A DNA stretch of 64,000 nucleotides from Haemaphysalis longicornis. Taxonomy: Eukaryota; Arthropoda; Arachnida; Ixodida; Ixodidae. The translations under genes were made by a program, and so were the position numbers. The stretch spans positions 43,905,177-43,969,176 of the forward strand of contig CM023454.1 of NCBI GenBank assembly GCA_013339765.2. Reading direction: 5' to 3'. The notes below the pieces were generated by a model. The model was not told the DNA's origin. It made no database searches and was given only the letters and a program-made list of their open reading frames with translations. How positions within the stretch are numbered: position 1 is the stretch's first letter; the number at the start of each line of letters is the position of its first letter. Positions 21,049 through 34,342 of this stretch are shown piece after piece.

Positions 21049-24000
21049 TCATGTTGTGTGAAGTGCCTTGCATGTGATTAGTATGTGCACTACGGATAGG
21101 GCCTCTCCGCACCTGCTGCACTGAGGTATAGAAGATCCCGTCAGCAGATACGAGTGTGTTGCATGGGTGTGCCCTATCCGCAGCCTACCGAAGGCGACTT
21201 CCGTGTGTCTGTTGTGTGAGTCAGCTGTGTACCGCCCCAAGTGTGGCTTTATTACATGTAGTTTGTTGTCTGTCTGTTCGTCCCAGTGTGTTTGCCATGT
21301 TCTGTGCAGGTGTTGTCTTATGTGTGCCTTGAGGTCTGTGTAGGTTATCGTTCTAATGTCTAGAGTCTTCCTGAGTGCAGCAGCAGCGACCCTCTCGTCT
21401 GCCAACTCGTTCCCAGTGATCGCTGCGTGTCCTGGGACCCAGCAGAGGACCAGCTCATGCTTTCGTGATTACACTGACATGATAGTGTTGAATATAAGAT
21501 TAACTATGTGGTTTTTGAGGGGCTTGTGGAGATGACAGTGCGCGAACAACACTCAAAGAATCTGTATAGTTGCCAGAATTTGGAATTTGATTTTCAAGGA
21601 TGTGTCGTACAATCAGTAAAATTCCATACGCTTCTGCTGAAAAAATTGTTGTGTGCACGCTCATGGTTCTGGCTGCACTGAAATTTGGACCATGAGCAGC
21701 GCACGACACCATAGTGGAGGTTTTAGAAGCGTCACTATAAAATTCTGCCCATGTGTATTTACACTGCAAAGACAGAACGTGGTGCAGTATTGCAGCTCGT
21801 GGTACACGATTTTTGTCAAGTCTCATAAAAGAAAGGTCACACGACACCGGGCGAACTTGCAAAGGCGGTAAACTGTTAGAAAAGGATGACCTGTACACAT
21901 CTAAAAACGAAGCACTGAGATCCGAGGCTCGCTCTCTCACTCTAAGTGAAAAGGCTGAGCAACGGATGGGCGATTTAAAAAGAGCAGTGATGTTGATGTA
22001 TCGCGAACGACAGGATAAAAAGGATGATTATTCAGCAATGCAATTTTAAAAGCATAAAGTAAGTCCATGTACGTTCGCTGGTTCTCAAGGCTCCACTTAT
22101 TACATTCGACATACAGACTCTCGTCAGGGCTAGTGCGAGAAGCACCCGCGGCAAGCCGTAGCCCTAAGTGTAGCCCTGGTTCAAGCATTTGCAACGCTCT
22201 TTTAGTCGCCTACCCGTATACCACACTGCCATAGTCTAAACGAGACCCAACCAAAGCAGTATAGAGCCGTAGTAGGAGTTCTTTGTCGGAAGCATACGAT
22301 TGGTGGGAGAGAACATTAGGTATATTCATTGTTTTGAATCATTTATTTTTAAGTTCCTTGATGTGGGGAATGAATGTGAGTTTGTGGTCAAACACAACAC
22401 CTAAGAACTTGTGCTCCTTGTTCACAGGAAGCGACTCGCCATTAAGATGATGTCTGGGTCCGGATTGACCCCGCGCTTTCTGGAGAACACAACGCAGGAG
22501 CTTTTTACGGGATTCAATTTAAAACCAGTCTTGTCTGCCCAGCCGGCAAGTTTCATTACACCAAGCTGGACTTGACGTTCGCAGATTGACACATTGCATG
22601 ATTTATAGCATAACTGGACGTCATCTACATACATGGAATAAGAGATTGTAGGTGCCAGTGCCTTACCAAGAGAGTTCATTTTTACTGTGAAGGGAGTGCA
22701 GCTCAACAACCACCTTGTGGCATCGGCCAATTTTTCTTGCACGTGAACCTTTGAGGAGTGCACCACCGACTCTTACTAGAAACGTTCTCGTCTGACAAGT
22801 AAACACTAACAAGAGCGTTCAACATGTTACCCGAACACCGAATGATTTGAGGTAACTAAGGATCGCATAACGCCAAGCGGTGTCGTATGCCTTCTCAAGG
22901 TCGAAAAACATAGTTAAACAATACTGCCTATGCGCGCAGGCATCCTTGATGTACGATTCAACAGCTACCAGTTGATCGTTCGTCAATCGCCCCACCCTGA
23001 CACCTGCCTGGCTGCTCTCGAGAAGACCGTTGTACTCAAGGAAGTACACGAGCCTGCGATTAACAATCTTCTCAAAGAGTTTGCACAGGCAGCTCCTCAG
23101 GTCAATAGGACGATAGGAGGGGGACGACGGGTCCTTTCCCTCCTTCAGGAAAGCTACAACTATAGCCTCGCTCCTATAATTTGGAATGTGCCCCGAAAGC
23201 CATAACTTGTTATATAGGTGTAAGCGTGTTAGAAGAGTGTCTGGAAGCAGATGTTCTATCATTGTGTGTGAGATGTTGTCTGGGCCTGGAGCTGAGGGTT
23301 TACACGTTCTCAAAGCGGCCCTCAGCTCATGCAGTGAAAACTCTGAGTTATAAGAAGATGTTGACCTATTGTTATCCAGTGCAGGCTTTTTTTAGGCCGT
23401 TTGTTTGTGTTTCATGAAAGTGTTTGTGTAGTGTGCTGAACTGGACACGTGTTGGAAGTGTTGTGCGAGGGTGTCAGCGTGGTCTTCGAGTGTGTCCCCT
23501 GTTGTGCTGACCAGGGGCAGGCTGTGTGTTTGTTGTCCCTTGAGTTTGCGTATTCTTGTCCATACTTTCCGTGTGTCTGTGTAGGAGTTTATTGATGTTG
23601 TGAATGTGCGCCAACTCTCTCGTTTTGCCTCAGCGGCGCACACGTTTTCCTAATGCCTTGGTCCGTTTCGAACAAGAGGAGGTTTCCCGACGTAGGGCAC
23701 CGACGAAGGATACCCCACGCCTTGTTTTGGGCCTCTCGCGCCCGCCTACAGTCCTCATTCCACAACGGCCTCCGCTGGTTGCGCGGGGCACCATAGGTGT
23801 GGGGAATGGAGTTTTCGGCGGCGTCGCAGGGTGTGCGCGTGGAGGAGATGTGCGGTCTTCTTCTACGTGTAGGTGTCTTATAGTTGTGTAGTGTAGTTTC
23901 GATGTCTCTGTAAATGTGTTCCAGTTAGCTCGTGCTTCATTGAACCTATTATGGGAAGATGAACTGCTAGGGCCATTACCAATATATGTAAGTGACGTGG

Positions 24001-24636
24001 GGAAGTGGTTACTGCCATATGGGTCAGTTCCCACACCCCACTCGAGAAGAGGAAAGAGAACTGCGGAGCCAATAGCCAAGTCAAGACATGAGTATGTGTT
24101 GTGTCCTATGATATGATATGTAGGCTGTTTATGGTTGAAAAGGCACGCTCCAGAGGATGTAAGAAACCACTCTATCAGGCGACCCCAGGCATCCGTACGA
24201 GCAGACCCCAAAGAAAATTGTGATCATTAAGGTCGCCTGTTATAACGTATGGTTCGGGCAGCTGGTCAACCAGCGCCTCGAAGTCAGAGCTAGAAAGCAC
24301 AAAATCAGGGCAAAGGTATAGGGAGCATACCGTTATCAACCTATTAAAAATTATTGTGCGTATTGCTACAGCCTCAAGGATGGTGTTCAGAGTGATAGGG
24401 TGGCATGCAACGGATTTCCTGGCTCATATGGCTACACCGCCCGAAGAGTGTGTGCAGCCAACCCTATCCCCTCTGAATACCATATAGCTATTTGAGAAAT
24501 TTGATTGATTGGAATCTAAATGTGTTTCTTGTACACACATTAAACTTGGCTAATTAGCATGCAGAATCTCACACACGTCGTCAAGATTATTCAGAAGGCC
24601 TCCGCAGTTACATTGACCAATATTTACTCTTCCCAT
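21049..24636 (-). pseudogene. LINE B ORF2: endonuclease-RT-RNase H polyprotein, decayed
   Basis: The expected ATG is at 24,636, 35 nt after the ORF1 stop. The C-terminal part of the endonuclease (23,900-24,211) has SCLDLAIGSAVLFPLLEWGV and GSNHFP near 24,010, where SDH has become SNH; copy A has lost the His instead. RT (22,422-23,313) has KPSAPGPDNI, SYRPIDLRSCLCKL, MFFDLEKAYD and YVDD. RNase H (21,500-21,760) has FYSDASKT, SAEAYG and YTDSLS. After a frame change the segment NELADERV at about 21,400 supplies the fourth Asp. CSRCGEALSVVHILITC lies near 21,090. At least five frame breaks. Confidence 0.9.
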
Positions 24637-24670
24637 TATTATGTCTTCAGAGCTACTGGAGTTTGATTAT

Positions 24671-25994
24671 TTATGTAGGGTCTTTCGGGGCTTGGACTCT
24701 TGGAAGGGGTTTTCTGGCCTTCTCTACTGACCTGGACGTCGCAGCCCGTTCCTTCCGCTGGGATAAAAGCCGGAAGGGCTCGACGTCCATGTCGTCATCT
24801 GAGGCCAAGGGGGTGCCCAGCGGACTGGGCGCCCTTGACGTGGTACCCTTTCGGGTGTTCTTTGCCTGCGCTGCCAGTGCCGAAGACGTCGGGAGCACAA
24901 CAGATGGCACAGGCAGTGAGGTGGGGAAGGGGGCCGCTGCGAATGCCTCCGTCTCCATCTCCGTGCCCTTGCATGTTCTTTGGGCCGGTGGAGAGGAAGC
25001 AGTGGATGCAGTGGCATCCCCAACAGACCTTGTTGCCACCACAGCCGCTACTGGGTGAGCGAGCGGTACAGAGGCTGGTTGGGCTGCCGGAGGCAACCCA
25101 AGGGGGGGCGTAAGTGGGACCAAGTCCGACTCCCGGTACTGGGTCCCCGCCGAAACCAGACGCCACTCCTCCCCCAGGCGAGCTGCATCGGCGTACCTCC
25201 CCAGGGGGAAAGAGGTGAACCTCTTTCGCCCCTCTGGGAAGGTGATGTTTTTCTTGTTTGAACTTTTCACATCTCCTAGAATAGGCAGCGTGTGGTCCCT
25301 GACAGTTCGCACAGGGTGAAGTTCTTGGATTTACAATGTCTGTTGGATGATCATGTGCTGCACATTTTGCGCACGTCAATTTACCACGACAAGAGGTTGT
25401 GCCTTGCCCAAACTGCTGACACTTGAAACAGCGGCGTGGGTTCGGCACGTAGGGTCGGATTGGATATCTCAAGAAACCTGCGTTGACCGACTCAGGAAGG
25501 TTAGAGCGGTCAAGTGTCAAGAATATGTGCTTGGTTCGAATTATTTCATCATTTAGGCGTATGGTGATTCGCCTCACTGCTGTCACACCCTGATCTCGGA
25601 GGCCCTTGAGCAGATCTGCTTCAGTCTCATTCATTAGATCCCGATCAGAGATCATGCCCTGGCAGCTACTGAGGCTGCGATGGGGCGTGATCTTGATGTC
25701 AACATCTACCATGCGCGTTTGCTTGAGGAGGTTAAAGGATTGTTGTTTGTTTGCTACTTCTATCAAAACTTCTCCCGTTGTGAGGTTCTTAGCCTTGTAC
25801 GACTTTCCCACAAGGCTTTCAAAAAACTTGGAAATTAGAAACACAGACTTGGAAGTGATAGGCCTTATCTTGTCAACAGATTCCATGATCAAAAACCGCG
25901 AAAAATTATCAGGCTTTGGGAGAGAGTTCGGGTGCAAAGGAGGAAAAGAAACTTCGGTGCGATAACGTTTGGGGGGGTTTGGGGAAAATGCCAT
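24671..25994 (-). pseudogene. LINE B ORF1: zinc-knuckle protein with one frameshift
   Basis: The start at 25,994 (MAFS) matches copy A. The frame stays open through the knuckles, then a single-base change near 25,250 shifts it. The rest (FPLGRYADAARLGEEW and onward) continues in another frame to 24,671 with the same PKDPT end as copy A. Knuckle 1 reads CFKCQQFGQGTTSC (His to Gln) and knuckle 2 reads CAKCAAHDHPTDIV (last Cys lost), but knuckle 3 (CANCQGPH...RRC) is intact, the reverse of copy A. Confidence 0.88.
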
Positions 25995-26265
25995 ATGATG
26001 CATTGGAAAGCAGGGAGAAGGGGGTACTTTCTCCTTTGACCTTATCCTGGTAGTCAAAGAGGTCCCGGAGCTCCCTGCCTGGTAGACAGGCAGGGAGCCC
26101 ATCGGCCGGAGCTTGACCAAGGCTCCGACGGCCACCGTTCACGGCTTCTAACCCTTCACCTTTCAACTTCTAGCCACGTTAGGTGACAGCTTAAGTATTG
26201 GGGGTCGGGGTACGCGGTGTCACCACTCACCGTCACCAAGATTATTCAAGGTGCCCCGTGCGGGG

Positions 26266-26276
26266 GCAAGGTGAAT
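26266..26276. repeat. Target-site duplication, right copy (LINE B)
   Basis: GCAAGGTGAAT, ten of eleven bases identical to 20,720-20,730. Confidence 0.75.
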
Positions 26277-29079
26277 TAATACGGCTGAGATTTCGAGCCT
26301 GTACCCTTATAAGTTTGTCTGGGCGTCAATATCACCTCTTTCGTCTTTTAACAGCGGAGTTGTAAAGGGGCCCTCAACGTCCGTTGATGGTCTGCGTCCC
26401 GCAAGAGACAGTATTTCGGTGAGCATGGGCTGATCGGCGAAGTGGTTGCGCCATCTGGGAGACACCCCGGAGCAGGTTTCTGAACATCATAGGACCGGCC
26501 ACAGATGCGATTACCACCGCCCAACGGTCGGCCGCTAAACGCCCTTGGACGGCACGGCTTGCATCGTGAGCAAGCAAACTTGACATAGTGATCTCGACCT
26601 CGTGCGCAGCTTCACGCGGGGCAACACCATCCCTACATATCCACCTATATACTACCATACCTACGAGGGGAAGTTTTTGGTACGTACATACCGCGGTGAG
26701 TGGCGGAAAGAAATCTCACTTCTTTGGAGCGTTTCGATGTCACCAAAAGTCACCACTAGCGTTTCGATGTCACCAAATATCTACGTCGCGTTCCGACGAA
26801 CGCTTTCTGTACACAAAAGTGATATCCCAAACTTTTGACACACAGGTTCCCCTCACCGGCCCGGCAGTTGTGAACCCTTATATCGGGCCCAAAATTACTC
26901 CTTACACGATACGAGTGCCATCTAGTGCGCTATGTGGAATCGAGCGCCGGTGCAGGTGGCCAAACCTCCGAACCTTCGGGGGTGAGCCTAATTGTGATTT
27001 CTGCAACGTAATCTCCTTGCAAGGCCGAAGGAAATCTATAAAGCACGGTAACACCTTAGCTTTTTTCATGAGATTTTGCGGTCGTGCAACTGGCTTTGGT
27101 GGTGTTCAGTCTGCTAATAATGTCATTTTCCAAACTTGTAGTCTTTCTGCGTAGTCTAGGTCACCTTGCCTAATAATTTTGCACTTTCGTACACCTAAAG
27201 TTTGTCACCAAAACACACTGACCGTTTATACAACAAAAACAATCAAGGAATAAATAGAACCAAGTTAGTAACTCCTAAAGGGAACGTTTTTGCAAAGGTG
27301 GGTTGTGCCGAACCCGTAAAATTTCTTCTAAGGTATTTATTTGTAAGCTGCGCGCTAATCACAGAACCATTCTCATAGCTCAAAAAACAAGCGCGGTGGT
27401 TGAAAATTTGCTGTCTTCATATGCAGTCTTTATATGCTGTTCACATCAGCCGTGGCAATGGCGCTCGCAGATTTCAGGTCGCTTTTACCAGGGTTTATTA
27501 TTTGAGTAAACTTGTCAGTCACTTGGTCTGTCTTTGTTTTACTTGGTAAGAACATTTGTCTAGGGATTTACATGAAAAGAATCTGTGCTTAGCGGTGACG
27601 ATGCCGTGGCTCAAGGGACACACGATTACGGAAATGACGCGAGCTACGCTGCCGTGTTGCAAATCACTGCTGCAAACATTGCTTGCTCAGGTTTTGCTAC
27701 CAGTGCGAGAGCAGTACAGGTGGCATTTTGTGCGAGAGGCGTGCTCTCTCGTTTGCTTCCTTGGAAGCCACAGTGTCTAATAGTGCTAAAACGGAGTGGA
27801 CGCCATGACAACCAGCGACATTTAGCTTTGATAACCAATGTGTAGAGATAATTTGCTGGGTGTAAGGTGATGATTCGAAAACGAAGAGCGCCGAAGAAAA
27901 ATGCTGTCCTGGCAAATACCGCGCACTGCATTTGTTAAACTGTCAATTGTACGTGTAGATCTGTTGGGTAGCTGTTCGGTGATTCATTTTACTTCATCGT
28001 TGTTGCGAACCACGAGTTTACTTCATATTTGTTGCCAAGCAGAAGATTTTGATTTCTAGAAAAGCCTCGCATTTCGCATCTTCTTATTGAACGCACATTG
28101 GCTGGAAATTCTTCTGTGCGCCTTTAGGATTCCCGTAGGGCGAGCTCCCAACCATCTAAGCCGAAAATACAGGCCCTCAAAGCTTACTTGATAATCCTGT
28201 AAGGAAAACTTATTAGTACCTCTGCAGCAAACACCATATTGAACAAGTGTAATTTTTTGTTGTTCTGTAGAACCCCACGAACCAGAATAGTTACGCTTAT
28301 TAAGGGTGGTGACCTTGAAGGAATATTCTAACAGGTGGAGCCCGTTCAGACTTTAAGAGGTGGGATGACACCCAAGCACTGATTCTTATGTTCACAGATA
28401 TGAAACATGACGCCCTAATCAAAATTGACAGCCTTGAGACCTTCTTGCTTTTGAGGGCGGAGTTTGAGATGTAAATTTGAGATATTTTCCACCTATTGGT
28501 AGAAATAGGAGGCCATGTAGTACGGTTTCTGACGTACAGGGCACCTCAAAATATAGTAGTGTTTCTTGTTGAGACAAATAGAATATCAGCTTAGCGGACT
28601 CTAAAACAGCGAAATACCAGAAGCTCCACTTGTCATTGGGAACTTGATGATAATGTTCGTGCTCACAATGCCATGTTCTCTCTAATATAGTTGTCGAATT
28701 CACTTGCGAGGCCAATAGATTTAAAAAGACACTAGAAATTCCCTATTCCGAAATCCCGAATAACGTGAAACTGAAGCAAGCATTGGGGATTTTCTACTCC
28801 GGAAGCATTCGGAGCCCAACGATCGTCTACCTTTCTTCTGTTCCTTACCGCCCCCCCCTCACCTGTATCCCACCACCAAAAGCTTTAGCGCCGTAATCCA
28901 ATGTTTACCGCCCAAAAACCTGCAAAGCCACACCCAACCCCGAGTAAAACCGACTTGAGCAAAGCGTGGATCTCTGTACACTCTGCTCACACTGCATAGA
29001 AACCAGCCACATTACCAGTCGCTGCCTTTGCAAATGTTTGGTCTTCAAGGCTTCTCGTACGTCACAACGTGAAATGTGT
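26277..29079. other. Unassigned intergenic DNA
   Basis: No family recognised. Longer open stretches lie at 26,374-26,658 (-), 26,588-27,154 (+, 188 codons) and 27,585-27,931 (both strands), without domains I know. The 188-codon frame includes a 30-bp tandem echo (see 26,728-26,777) and could be chance or a decayed repeat. The stretch 27,950-29,080 shows nothing. Confidence 0.4.
26728..26777 (+). repeat. Short direct repeat, period 30
   Basis: AGCGTTTCGATGTCACCAAA occurs at 26,728-26,747 and again at 26,758-26,777. Confidence 0.85.
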
Positions 29080-30466
29080 GTAGTGTGCTTTAATATTTTT
29101 GGTATGCTGAAGAATCGAAAAGTGCAATTGAAGGCAAAAACGCCAGCCTATTTTTTTTTGTTTTATATGAACGGAGATTCCACGGGCCTCAACAATTACA
29201 AACCCATAAGCCTACTCACGGTATTTTGCAAGCTGTTTACCGAAGTTATAGTTAGCCGTGTATGGTGACATCATAAATTCCTGTCAACCCTGACAGCAAG
29301 CTTGGTTTTAGAAACAGGGTATTTAACCATGGATCGCATTCATGTCATGAACCAAAGGATAAAAAAATCCGCCGATTGTGTTAAGCCCTTTTATACGATA
29401 TTTGTTAGATTACCAGTTAGATTGTTGGATTGTGTAGTTTGCGTAGAAGCTTTGGAAGCAAACAAAGACCACGGAATTTAGGAAACAAACATATGACTTC
29501 TAGAAGACATATGTAAGAAATGCACAGGCAGGATAACCCTCAACAAGCAAAGGATATATTTTCGATCGGACAGGAAGTGAGACAGGTAGATATCACCTCG
29601 CCAAAACTATTTACAGCATGTTTGGAGGGAGTATTTTGAAAGCTTGAGAAAGAAAACTTAGGATTAGGAATATACAGGCAATGTTTCAGCCATTTGAGGT
29701 TTGCAATCGACATAGTCTTGCTCAGTGAGACTGCGGAACATATTCAAACAATGCTTGAGAAACTACAAGGAGAAAGCTCGGTCGTGGGGTAAAAATAAAT
29801 TTGAATATATCTGAAGTATAGAGGCATAAGCATGCCAATAACGTCTTTTTCACCTTAAGAAACGAAACGCTGCAAGACGTAACAGAATGTAACCACCTCA
29901 GACGGATGGTTAGTCCTGACCCAAAAAATGAGAGAGAAATATTGCGGAGAATAGGTATGGGCAGGTGAGCACTCCGAAACACTGGAAAATAAAGAAACGT
30001 AGGCTACCGCTGTAAATAAAAACTCCACAACCAGTGTATAGTGCCAATGATCACGTTCGGATCTGAACTTTGGCGTCTTATTACAACTACAAAATAAAAT
30101 TATGCCGGATCAATTCGTCAGTCAACGAACAATGTTACGAATAACACGTAGGGCAAGAAACGAGCTACATGGATATAAAAAAACTAGAGTTGAGGACATC
30201 GTCGCTCAGAAAAAAAAAGAAATGGACTTGGGCCGTCCAGTGTAGTGAGAAGAAGCGACAACCGGTGGACCATTGGAGAAACAGACTGGATACCAAGCGA
30301 TGGGTCTAGAAGCAGGGGAATGTCGATAACACGATGAAATGCGGTACTTCGGGGTAAGCTATGGACTCATTTTCGCAGGACTGGAGCGGCTGGAGGTCCT
30401 TGGGAGAGGTGTTCGTGTTGCAATAAACCTGAGCCGGCTGGTAATAATTATGATGATGATGATGCA
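29080..30466 (+). pseudogene. RTE-type LINE remnant (RT to 3' end)
   Basis: Plus-strand decayed ORF. LNNYKPISLLTVFCKLFTEV (29,190-29,250) is RT motif 1. Later pieces read RNETLQDVTECNHLRRMVSP and NEREILRRI (about 29,860-29,960), then the RTE C-terminal region, ending at a (GAT)n tail (about 30,450-30,466). The 'NEPLEDV-EY-YLG-L-S-D-NEREI-RRI' pattern is typical of the RTE/BovB-like ORF. It belongs to a different subfamily from the RTE at 15.3 kb. Many stops and frame changes. Confidence 0.75.
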
Positions 30467-31929
30467 TTTTTGTAAAAGGAACAATTTATTTTCACCCATT
30501 TGGAATACAAATTCCAGAAACTGTTTTCTGCGACGTAAATTTTTGAAACCAAGCCGCATTCATTCCCCGCGCTGCAAAAACAAAACAAACATCCACCTGT
30601 GCCAGTAACAGATATAAACGATGGGACAATTGTATTCACTTGTGCCTGGTGAATTCGTTAGTAAAAATGGCGATATTCTAATACCGTCGCCCACGCCCCT
30701 AGCGCTCATCCCGCAAACGTCGCAAAGAGGCGGCTGGTGGCACAGTGATCAAGTAGCTAGACGTCTATGCGCCCCTCCCTTGTTTTTAAAGTGCATATTT
30801 TTGCAACGGAAGGGTTTTTATCCTACTCAGACTGTTTCAGCGCATTGCGGTGTGAAATACTTCTATGATTTTGCAACGGCGGCTACGCCTAATAGGGATA
30901 CGGGGTGTTTCGTTTGTTTAAATTTGGCCTTTTGGCTTTACCCTACCCAGAATCGCCTATCGACCTGAAATATTTTCCCGGAACAGCCTAAAACTTACCT
31001 TCCAAATATACAAGTGATAACGCGAGTATGGCCTTTAAGGGGTCGTCCTGTGCCGGAAGTTGCCTAGCCTAGTTTTACCTGGGTTGACACCAAAATGTAG
31101 GTGTCACTACTGAGCTACCTCATGTAAAAAAACGTTTACATCTGTGTAACTATTGGCGCTAGGATGTACAAACTTGATATACAGGTGCTTTGGAACTTTA
31201 TAAAAGAGCATAGAAAACGGGATATAACTTAGATTGCACATTTTCTGACAAAAATTAAAAATTTGCGAGGCTTTGTCTAAACAAATTCGACATAAATACA
31301 AGCTTCTCGAAGCTTTCTGGAATGGCGGACGTGTATTAAAGATAATAAATATGAATAAAAAAGCAAAAAGCATTCAGAAAATAACAAGTTCAACCTTATG
31401 TTTACCGTAAGTAGCAATCAAAAATAGTTTTTTTATACTCACCTGAATGGTTCCCACACAAAAAATTTAAACTCCTTAAGAATATTTTTAAAATTCCTTA
31501 ACGTTTCTCCAGAAAGACCCGGTGTGTTCTCAAAAATGCAGTTTTACTTCCCAGAAGTGTCAGAAATATGAAAACTTATCCGTTAATTTGGGCAGTCACT
31601 TCTCAACGCATACTATACATTTGTTAACATGTTTACCAGTCACGTAATCTTTCCCATTGCTATCGTGGAAGGTTTACGGGAAAGGGTTTGAATTTAGAAT
31701 ATTTTTTAACAATGTTTTACCTCCCCACATATTGTCGATATTACGAATGGCATTTTTTTCTGAAAGAAATTTAGCGGTATATTTGAGGCCTTAGTGGGAT
31801 AGTTGCTTTTACAGCATCTGTAGCATTTTATTTGTGACTGTGTAACGTAGCCGACGCCTTCAGATAGTTCGTCTCTTTGGGAAATCTTTTTATTGAGTGT
31901 ACGCACGCAAACTGAATCTGCGTGGGTTA
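30467..31929. other. Unassigned intergenic DNA
   Basis: No gene or repeat recognised. The 115-codon frame at 30,621-30,968 (+) has no known domain. Confidence 0.45.
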
Positions 31930-32270
31930 TAGGTGACAGGCTGCTCCTCCACCCTTCGGGTGCGATGCCGCTACGATAAAGGCGCATTCACCATTTCCCT
32001 ATATGCTAGTCATTCTACTATGTGCCTTCCCTTCTTGGGCTACTGACATCGGCGTCAACAGCTCTGGCCTAAACCGGGCAACGTCTCGACAACTAAACGA
32101 CGAAAATCGGCCAAAACTGGACGTTAGCGCAGCTCTCGGTTGGCCGCATTGCTCAGGCGCTTGAGCGTATTCAAGCAGAATCGGCGCGGAAAATCGGTTG
32201 CAGGCGGCTGCTCCGCCCTTCTGGCACGACACCGCGAAGATAATGGCGCAATCACCATTTGCCTTCATAG
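31930..32270 (+). repeat. Two diverged ~65-bp direct repeats about 264 bp apart
   Basis: About 31,937-32,000 and 32,201-32,264 share the pattern CAGGC-GCTCC-CCCTTC-GG then GCG-A-TCACCATTT, in the same order and orientation at roughly 75% identity by eye. They may be the ends of a short element or a partial duplication. Confidence 0.45.
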
Positions 32271-34342
32271 AGGTTAGTTACTTGAATCAAGCTTGTTGTT
32301 GTGAGAGTGGCAATTACAATTTATTTGCCGTGTCGTTCCCAACCAAACTGTGTGATGCACTCAAGCAAGTTTTTCTCTTGCGACAACTGGTACGAGCTGC
32401 TATACTCCATCTATTGGTCGTGCTCTCAGGTGATGTTGAGACTATCCTGTGGCATGGTAGGTAGGTACTGACACACGTAATTCTGCAACCATCTTAGGTA
32501 CTGATATGCCCCATTTTCATATAAACACTGTTTTTCAAATCAAAGCAGGGCAAGAAACAATTTGGTAGAGCTAGAAGGTGTTAACAAAAAGCAAAAAGAA
32601 ACCTGTGCCCAAACAACACAACTAACTGATAAGGTAGCAACCCTTCAATCAATCCTCGCCTCGTCGAATACTACCGCATTATTTATACTTTTAACAGCCA
32701 ACTTCGAGTATCAAGTCAAAGGATGAAGATGCAGATCTAATGCTTCGGTGATCTAATCTTTGTTTTGGGGTTTTGAATGAGAAGCTTAAGAGGACTGGAA
32801 CAGCTGTGAGGCAAATATTAACAAATGCTGCTCAGAGAAACTAAACGTTACAACCACCCCTGCGCAATTCGAAAATTTCCACTGTCTGGGTTCATTTTCT
32901 CTCGCAAGACTTTAGGTCATAACTGCTGAGCTAACTTGCTAAAAGATAAACAAGGCATTCCCGGCTGGGCACACTAGATAAAAATATCAGCAGTCATCGT
33001 TTGTGAAGATTTTTCGTTTGCGACGCGAGAAGCGAGGAAAAGCTGGTCGAGTTAGCCACATGGCAAAAACGTCTTTCACGTTAGCAGTCGATAAGCTACG
33101 GATGGTTAAGAAAACTTTTGAACCTGCTCCTAAGATTTGGTGCAATCGTAAATATAGTGAAAATATGTACATACCCACATGCTCTAAATAACCCGCAGAG
33201 ATCGGATGTAGCACTATCATTACGCTTTACTACAGTAACATTGCCATTTTAAGGCCAAAACGCGAGCAATTTCTTCTGCTTTGTTTTTTCTTCATCCTTA
33301 ACCTCAATAAAACTCCGATCTATCCCGCATTGTATTGTTTTATTTTTCCCCATCAGGCAATGCTCTTGGGAACCCATGAGGTTTTGTAAAGTAATAAATG
33401 CAAAACTCACAACTATATATGAATCACGCATGTGTTTATCATACATGTTTATCATACGAACTTGGTAATGCAGAAATTGACGGTAGTAATAAATAGGCGC
33501 CATACTAAAACACATGTTTTGTTTCCCAGCCAAATCCGAGGGTAAGTGCGTTCTTATTTTTTTGAAGAAGGTTGGGGGTTTCTTATTGTCTTCTGAAACA
33601 CCAGCTGGTAACTTTTTTCCTTGGAATAAAAATTATGATAAAAAGCGAGAATGAGGAATGGGGAATGAAAGAGCAAAAGCGAAGGATATCGTTAAAAATA
33701 TAGGTAGGCTTTTTATCTTTCCCTTTGCCATTTATAGGGTGTCTGTAACGTTTTTAGGCACCAATGTTTAGGCGATATGACAATGCAATAATTTGCAAAG
33801 AAAATTATTCGACGAAGCTAAGCTCGACTTTTAGGTATTGGTTCATTCTTTCTCATTTTCTCATTCCCACCATCGCCGCATGTCCTTAGAGGGCTGTGTA
33901 AGAAACGATTTAAAAAGTGAAACTGAAAATATCAATAAAACCCTAAAAAGCAAATTTTATTCAGTGATGCACTACAACCCAGTAACAGCCGTTTTAAATG
34001 GAGGCAGATTATTGTTGAAGTATTGCCACCTGAAACGTAGAGGCGGAACATTGCGATGTCTATTTACATAAGAAACACCGTAGTCAAAGTCGTAATGGCA
34101 GTTGGATGGCGTGGAGCATGCCTAGCGGAAACATCGACATCGCTTCCTTTTTTGGCCATATTCTAAGGACTTCCTTTACCCGCAGCACATACCTAGTTAC
34201 AGATATATTAGCTGGACATGCGGCTATGCTTTGCGTGAGTTTCAATGGAAGCTGGCCAAGGCAGGATCAAAACTCCCCTGCTGCAGAAACACCGTCCTGG
34301 TGCCTGTCATAAAGATTGGGCATCGCTAGTTAAATCCCCCGT
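32271..34342. other. Unassigned intergenic DNA
   Basis: Mostly AT-rich, with only short open frames (32,198-32,464, 33,003-33,191, 33,838-34,071, all +). No recognisable content. Confidence 0.45.

Larger units (their letters stand above)
20731..26265 (-). mobile_element. I-superfamily LINE, near-complete copy B
   Basis: Second copy of the family at 2,279-7,853, same strand, about 5.5 kb. It has the same 3' end (GCGCCATAAAAATCCAACC then CAT repeats), the same ORF order and the same 5' terminus CCCCGCACGGGGCACC. Both ORFs are broken. The 11-bp TSD has one mismatch. The divergence between copies is visible throughout, so they are separate insertions and not a local duplication. Confidence 0.92.

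Noticed and set aside
2279..26265. Idea that LINE copies A and B reflect one segmental duplication of a larger block.
   Set aside because: Each has its own different TSD and unrelated flanks, so they are separate insertions.
26588..27154. 188-codon plus frame near LINE B.
   Set aside because: No domain, a tandem echo inside, alternative frames open at the same place, and no promoter or splice context. Not called as a gene.
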